A DNA stretch of 5,164 nucleotides from Myxococcota bacterium (GTDB lineage Bacteria; Myxococcota_A; UBA9160; PR03), in assembly GCA_025453505.1 (NCBI GenBank), contig JALOQG010000229.1, forward strand, positions 1-5,164, read 5' to 3'. The position numbers and the translations under genes were made by a program. Under the pieces are notes generated by a model, which worked only from the letters and a program-made list of their open reading frames with translations, ran no database searches and was not told the origin of the DNA. Shown piece by piece: positions 3,851 through 5,164 of the stretch (positions within the stretch are counted from its first letter, which is position 1; every line of letters starts with the position of its first letter).

Positions 3851-5064
3851 CTCGGCTGCGGCGGCGCGTCCGGCACCGGCTGCAGCATCGGCTCCTCGAT
3901 CGGCGCCAGCGGTTCGACGACGGCGGGCTTCGCCTGCACGGGCTGCGGCGTCAATGCGAAGCGCACGGCGCCGCGCGGCGCGGACGCGAAGACGGCCTCG
4001 ACCGCGACGCTGTCCCCCGGCGCAATCGAACGCCTCGCGAGCGCGGCGGCCGCCGCATCGGCCTCCTCCCGCACCCGTTCGAGATCCATCTCGCGCAGCG
4101 ACGTCGGCGCGAGCGGCAGAGCGATCGTCGCGGCGGCGTGCTCGAGGGGAGCGCCCGCGGCGTCCAACAGCGTCACGCCGACTGCGGCGCCGAGCGAGCG
4201 CGCTTCCGTGCCCGGATTGTGCAGCTCGCCGGAAACGACCCAGATCGGTCCGGCCAGCGCATGTTCCACGAGGCGCGGTGCGAGGGCCTGGATCGCGAGC
4301 GGACCGACCGACACCGTATCGAGTCGATCGGGCGACGTCGCGGCGCTGGGAACCAGTCCGAGCAGCGCGACGGCGGCGACGAGAGCAGCCGCTGCGATCC
4401 AACCGCCGATCTGCACGGCTGGAGAGACCTCGACCCCTGCAACCGGAATCGCGGCGTGCACCGCCTCGCCGTCGTCCGCGTCCGCCACGGTCGCCGCGCG
4501 TGGCGGCGTCACGGCGACGTCGGCCGTTGCTTCGGCGACGACGACACGGGGCGTCTCGACCGCTGCGGGAACCACGACGCGCGTCGCGGTGATGTCGTCG
4601 GACGAGCTCCCTCGAAGATCCCAGCTCTCTGGGTCGCCGAGCTCGGCGAAGGAGCTCTCGTTGGCGTCTAGTGCGACGGGGGCCGGGGGCGCCTCGCCAT
4701 TCGGCAGATCGAGCGATGCGCCCGAATCGCCGAGCTGCGGCACCTCGTCCTCGAAGCGCCAGTCGCTCTCGCTCTCGAAGTCGGACGAACCCTCCGACGG
4801 TGCCGCGGCCGGACGCGCGGAGCGCTGCATCGTTCGACCCGCTGCGGCCTCCTCGAGGTCCCACGAAGGCTCGGGCGCGGTCGGCCGACCCGTGGCGGCC
4901 GCCTGCTGCGCCAGCTCCTGGATCGCATCCGCCGGCGAGGCCCCGGGCGGGCGCACGAAAAACGCGTGCTTGCAGCGCGAGCAGCGGACGCGGGCGCCCG
5001 TCGTGGGGAGCCGCGATTCATCCAGGCGGAACCGTGTCTCGCAGCGTTCGCAGGTCAGGATCAA
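3829..5064 (-). CDS. MJ0042-type zinc-ribbon, single-pass membrane protein with C-terminal DUF3426-like domain
   Basis: The 411-residue product begins with a zinc ribbon: Cys5-x2-Cys8 and Cys28-x2-Cys31, with the family features R-F-R-L-D and A-R-V-R-C-S-R-C-K-H-A-F. A long acidic, Ala/Pro-rich, probably disordered linker follows (about 40-215). It carries three Trp/acidic motifs: S-W-D-L-E-E (67-72), D-W-R-F-E-D-E (101-107) and S-W-D-L-R-G (147-152). One membrane helix lies at about 218-239. The C-terminal region (about 250-372), with V-V-S-G-E-L-H-N-P-G-T-E (276-287), matches the DUF3426 pattern. A Pro-rich tail ends the protein. With no signal peptide, the zinc ribbon should be cytoplasmic and the DUF3426 part periplasmic. 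The start is TTG (5062-5064), which places Cys5 correctly and has GGGGAG 9 bases upstream; no ATG or GTG lies between it and the upstream in-frame stop at 5137-5139. The molecular role of the family is not established; a sensor or envelope-organising function is a guess. Confidence 0.88.
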   Translation of the reverse strand: MILTCERCETRFRLDESRLPTTGARVRCSRCKHAFFVRPPGASPADAIQELAQQAAATGRPTAPEPSWDLEEAAAGRTMQRSARPAAAPSEGSSDFESESDWRFEDEVPQLGDSGASLDLPNGEAPPAPVALDANESSFAELGDPESWDLRGSSSDDITATRVVVPAAVETPRVVVAEATADVAVTPPRAATVADADDGEAVHAAIPVAGVEVSPAVQIGGWIAAAALVAAVALLGLVPSAATSPDRLDTVSVGPLAIQALAPRLVEHALAGPIWVVSGELHNPGTEARSLGAAVGVTLLDAAGAPLEHAAATIALPLAPTSLREMDLERVREEADAAAAALARRSIAPGDSVAVEAVFASAPRGAVRFALTPQPVQAKPAVVEPLAPIEEPMLQPVPDAPPQPSAPPAQS

Positions 5065-5164
5065 GACCGACGTCTCCCCGGTGACACGAGGGAAGAGCGG
5101 CGCCAGAGCGGCACCGGGCGTCCTCGCGGATGGGCGCTACAGGTGTCGGACGCGCCGACGGGCG
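5065..5164 (-). promoter_or_regulatory. Upstream region of the zinc-ribbon gene with ribosome binding site
   Basis: On the minus strand, GGGGAG (5074-5079) lies 9 bases before the TTG start and is a reasonable Shine-Dalgarno site. An in-frame TAG at 5137-5139 prevents extension of the gene further upstream. GTCGG/CCGAC (5145-5149 with 5155-5159) can form a 5-bp stem. No clear -35/-10 pair is visible. The minus frame ending at the TAG is open to the window edge and could be the tail of an upstream gene, but only 8 codons are available to judge. Confidence 0.35.

Noticed and set aside
3494..4864. 456-codon minus-strand frame overlapping tatA and the zinc-ribbon gene
   Set aside because: Low-complexity Arg/Gly/Ala product, out of frame with the clear zinc-ribbon protein and antisense to tatA.
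5137..5164. Possible C-terminal tail of an upstream minus-strand gene ending in TAG
   Set aside because: Only eight codons are visible, with no motif, so a gene cannot be supported.
1..5164. A mobile element, CRISPR array, defence cluster or novel multi-gene system
   Set aside because: There is no transposase, integrase, repeat-spacer array, terminal inverted repeat or tRNA, and no obvious compositional break. The genes look chromosomal and mostly housekeeping.

Overview
This is a GC-rich chromosomal window (about two-thirds G+C by eye) with tightly packed genes and strong G/C preference at third codon positions. It holds an MJ0042/DUF3426 zinc-ribbon membrane protein, an ECF sigma factor, a TatA subunit and a ManB-type phosphohexomutase. 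This mix suggests a Gram-negative, deltaproteobacterial-like lineage (Myxococcota, Binatota or similar). That placement is inference, because no rRNA or other marker gene is present.

Layout. (1) 1-412, plus strand: the 3' end of a gene truncated by the window edge. Its visible part resembles a PD-(D/E)XK-type nuclease fold with a degenerate active site. (2) 413-624: a gene-free leader of 212 bases with many inverted repeats, a T6 run and a short direct repeat. (3) 625-1236, plus: an ECF-family sigma factor with regions 2 and 4 only and no anti-sigma gene beside it, closed by a textbook intrinsic terminator (1265-1298). (4) 1342-2133, plus: a cytosolic alpha/beta hydrolase of the dienelactone hydrolase type, perhaps expressed from a leaderless transcript. 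(5) 2145-3482, minus: phosphomannomutase/phosphoglucomutase, converging on the hydrolase with 11 bases between the stop codons. (6) 3483-3616: a divergent intergenic region with two copies of a 10-bp repeat exactly 21 bp apart and a bulged hairpin. (7) 3617-3823, plus: tatA, 68 residues from a GTG start. (8) 3829-5064, minus: a zinc-ribbon, single-pass membrane DUF3426 protein that starts at TTG and converges on tatA with 5 bases between stops. (9) 5065-5164: 100 bases upstream of that gene with its ribosome binding site and no supported gene.

How the genes relate. They look like independent transcription units rather than one operon: orientation changes three times, the sigma gene has its own terminator, and both convergent junctions are very short. 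manB supplies hexose-1-phosphate for envelope glycans, tatA serves export of folded proteins, and the sigma factor and zinc-ribbon protein are probably regulatory or envelope-associated. No shared pathway can be shown. I see no mobile element, CRISPR array, tRNA or rRNA, and no convincing new multi-gene system. The points most worth a second look are the structured leader and ambiguous start of the sigma gene, the 21-bp-phased repeat between manB and tatA, and the repeated Trp/acidic motifs in the zinc-ribbon protein.
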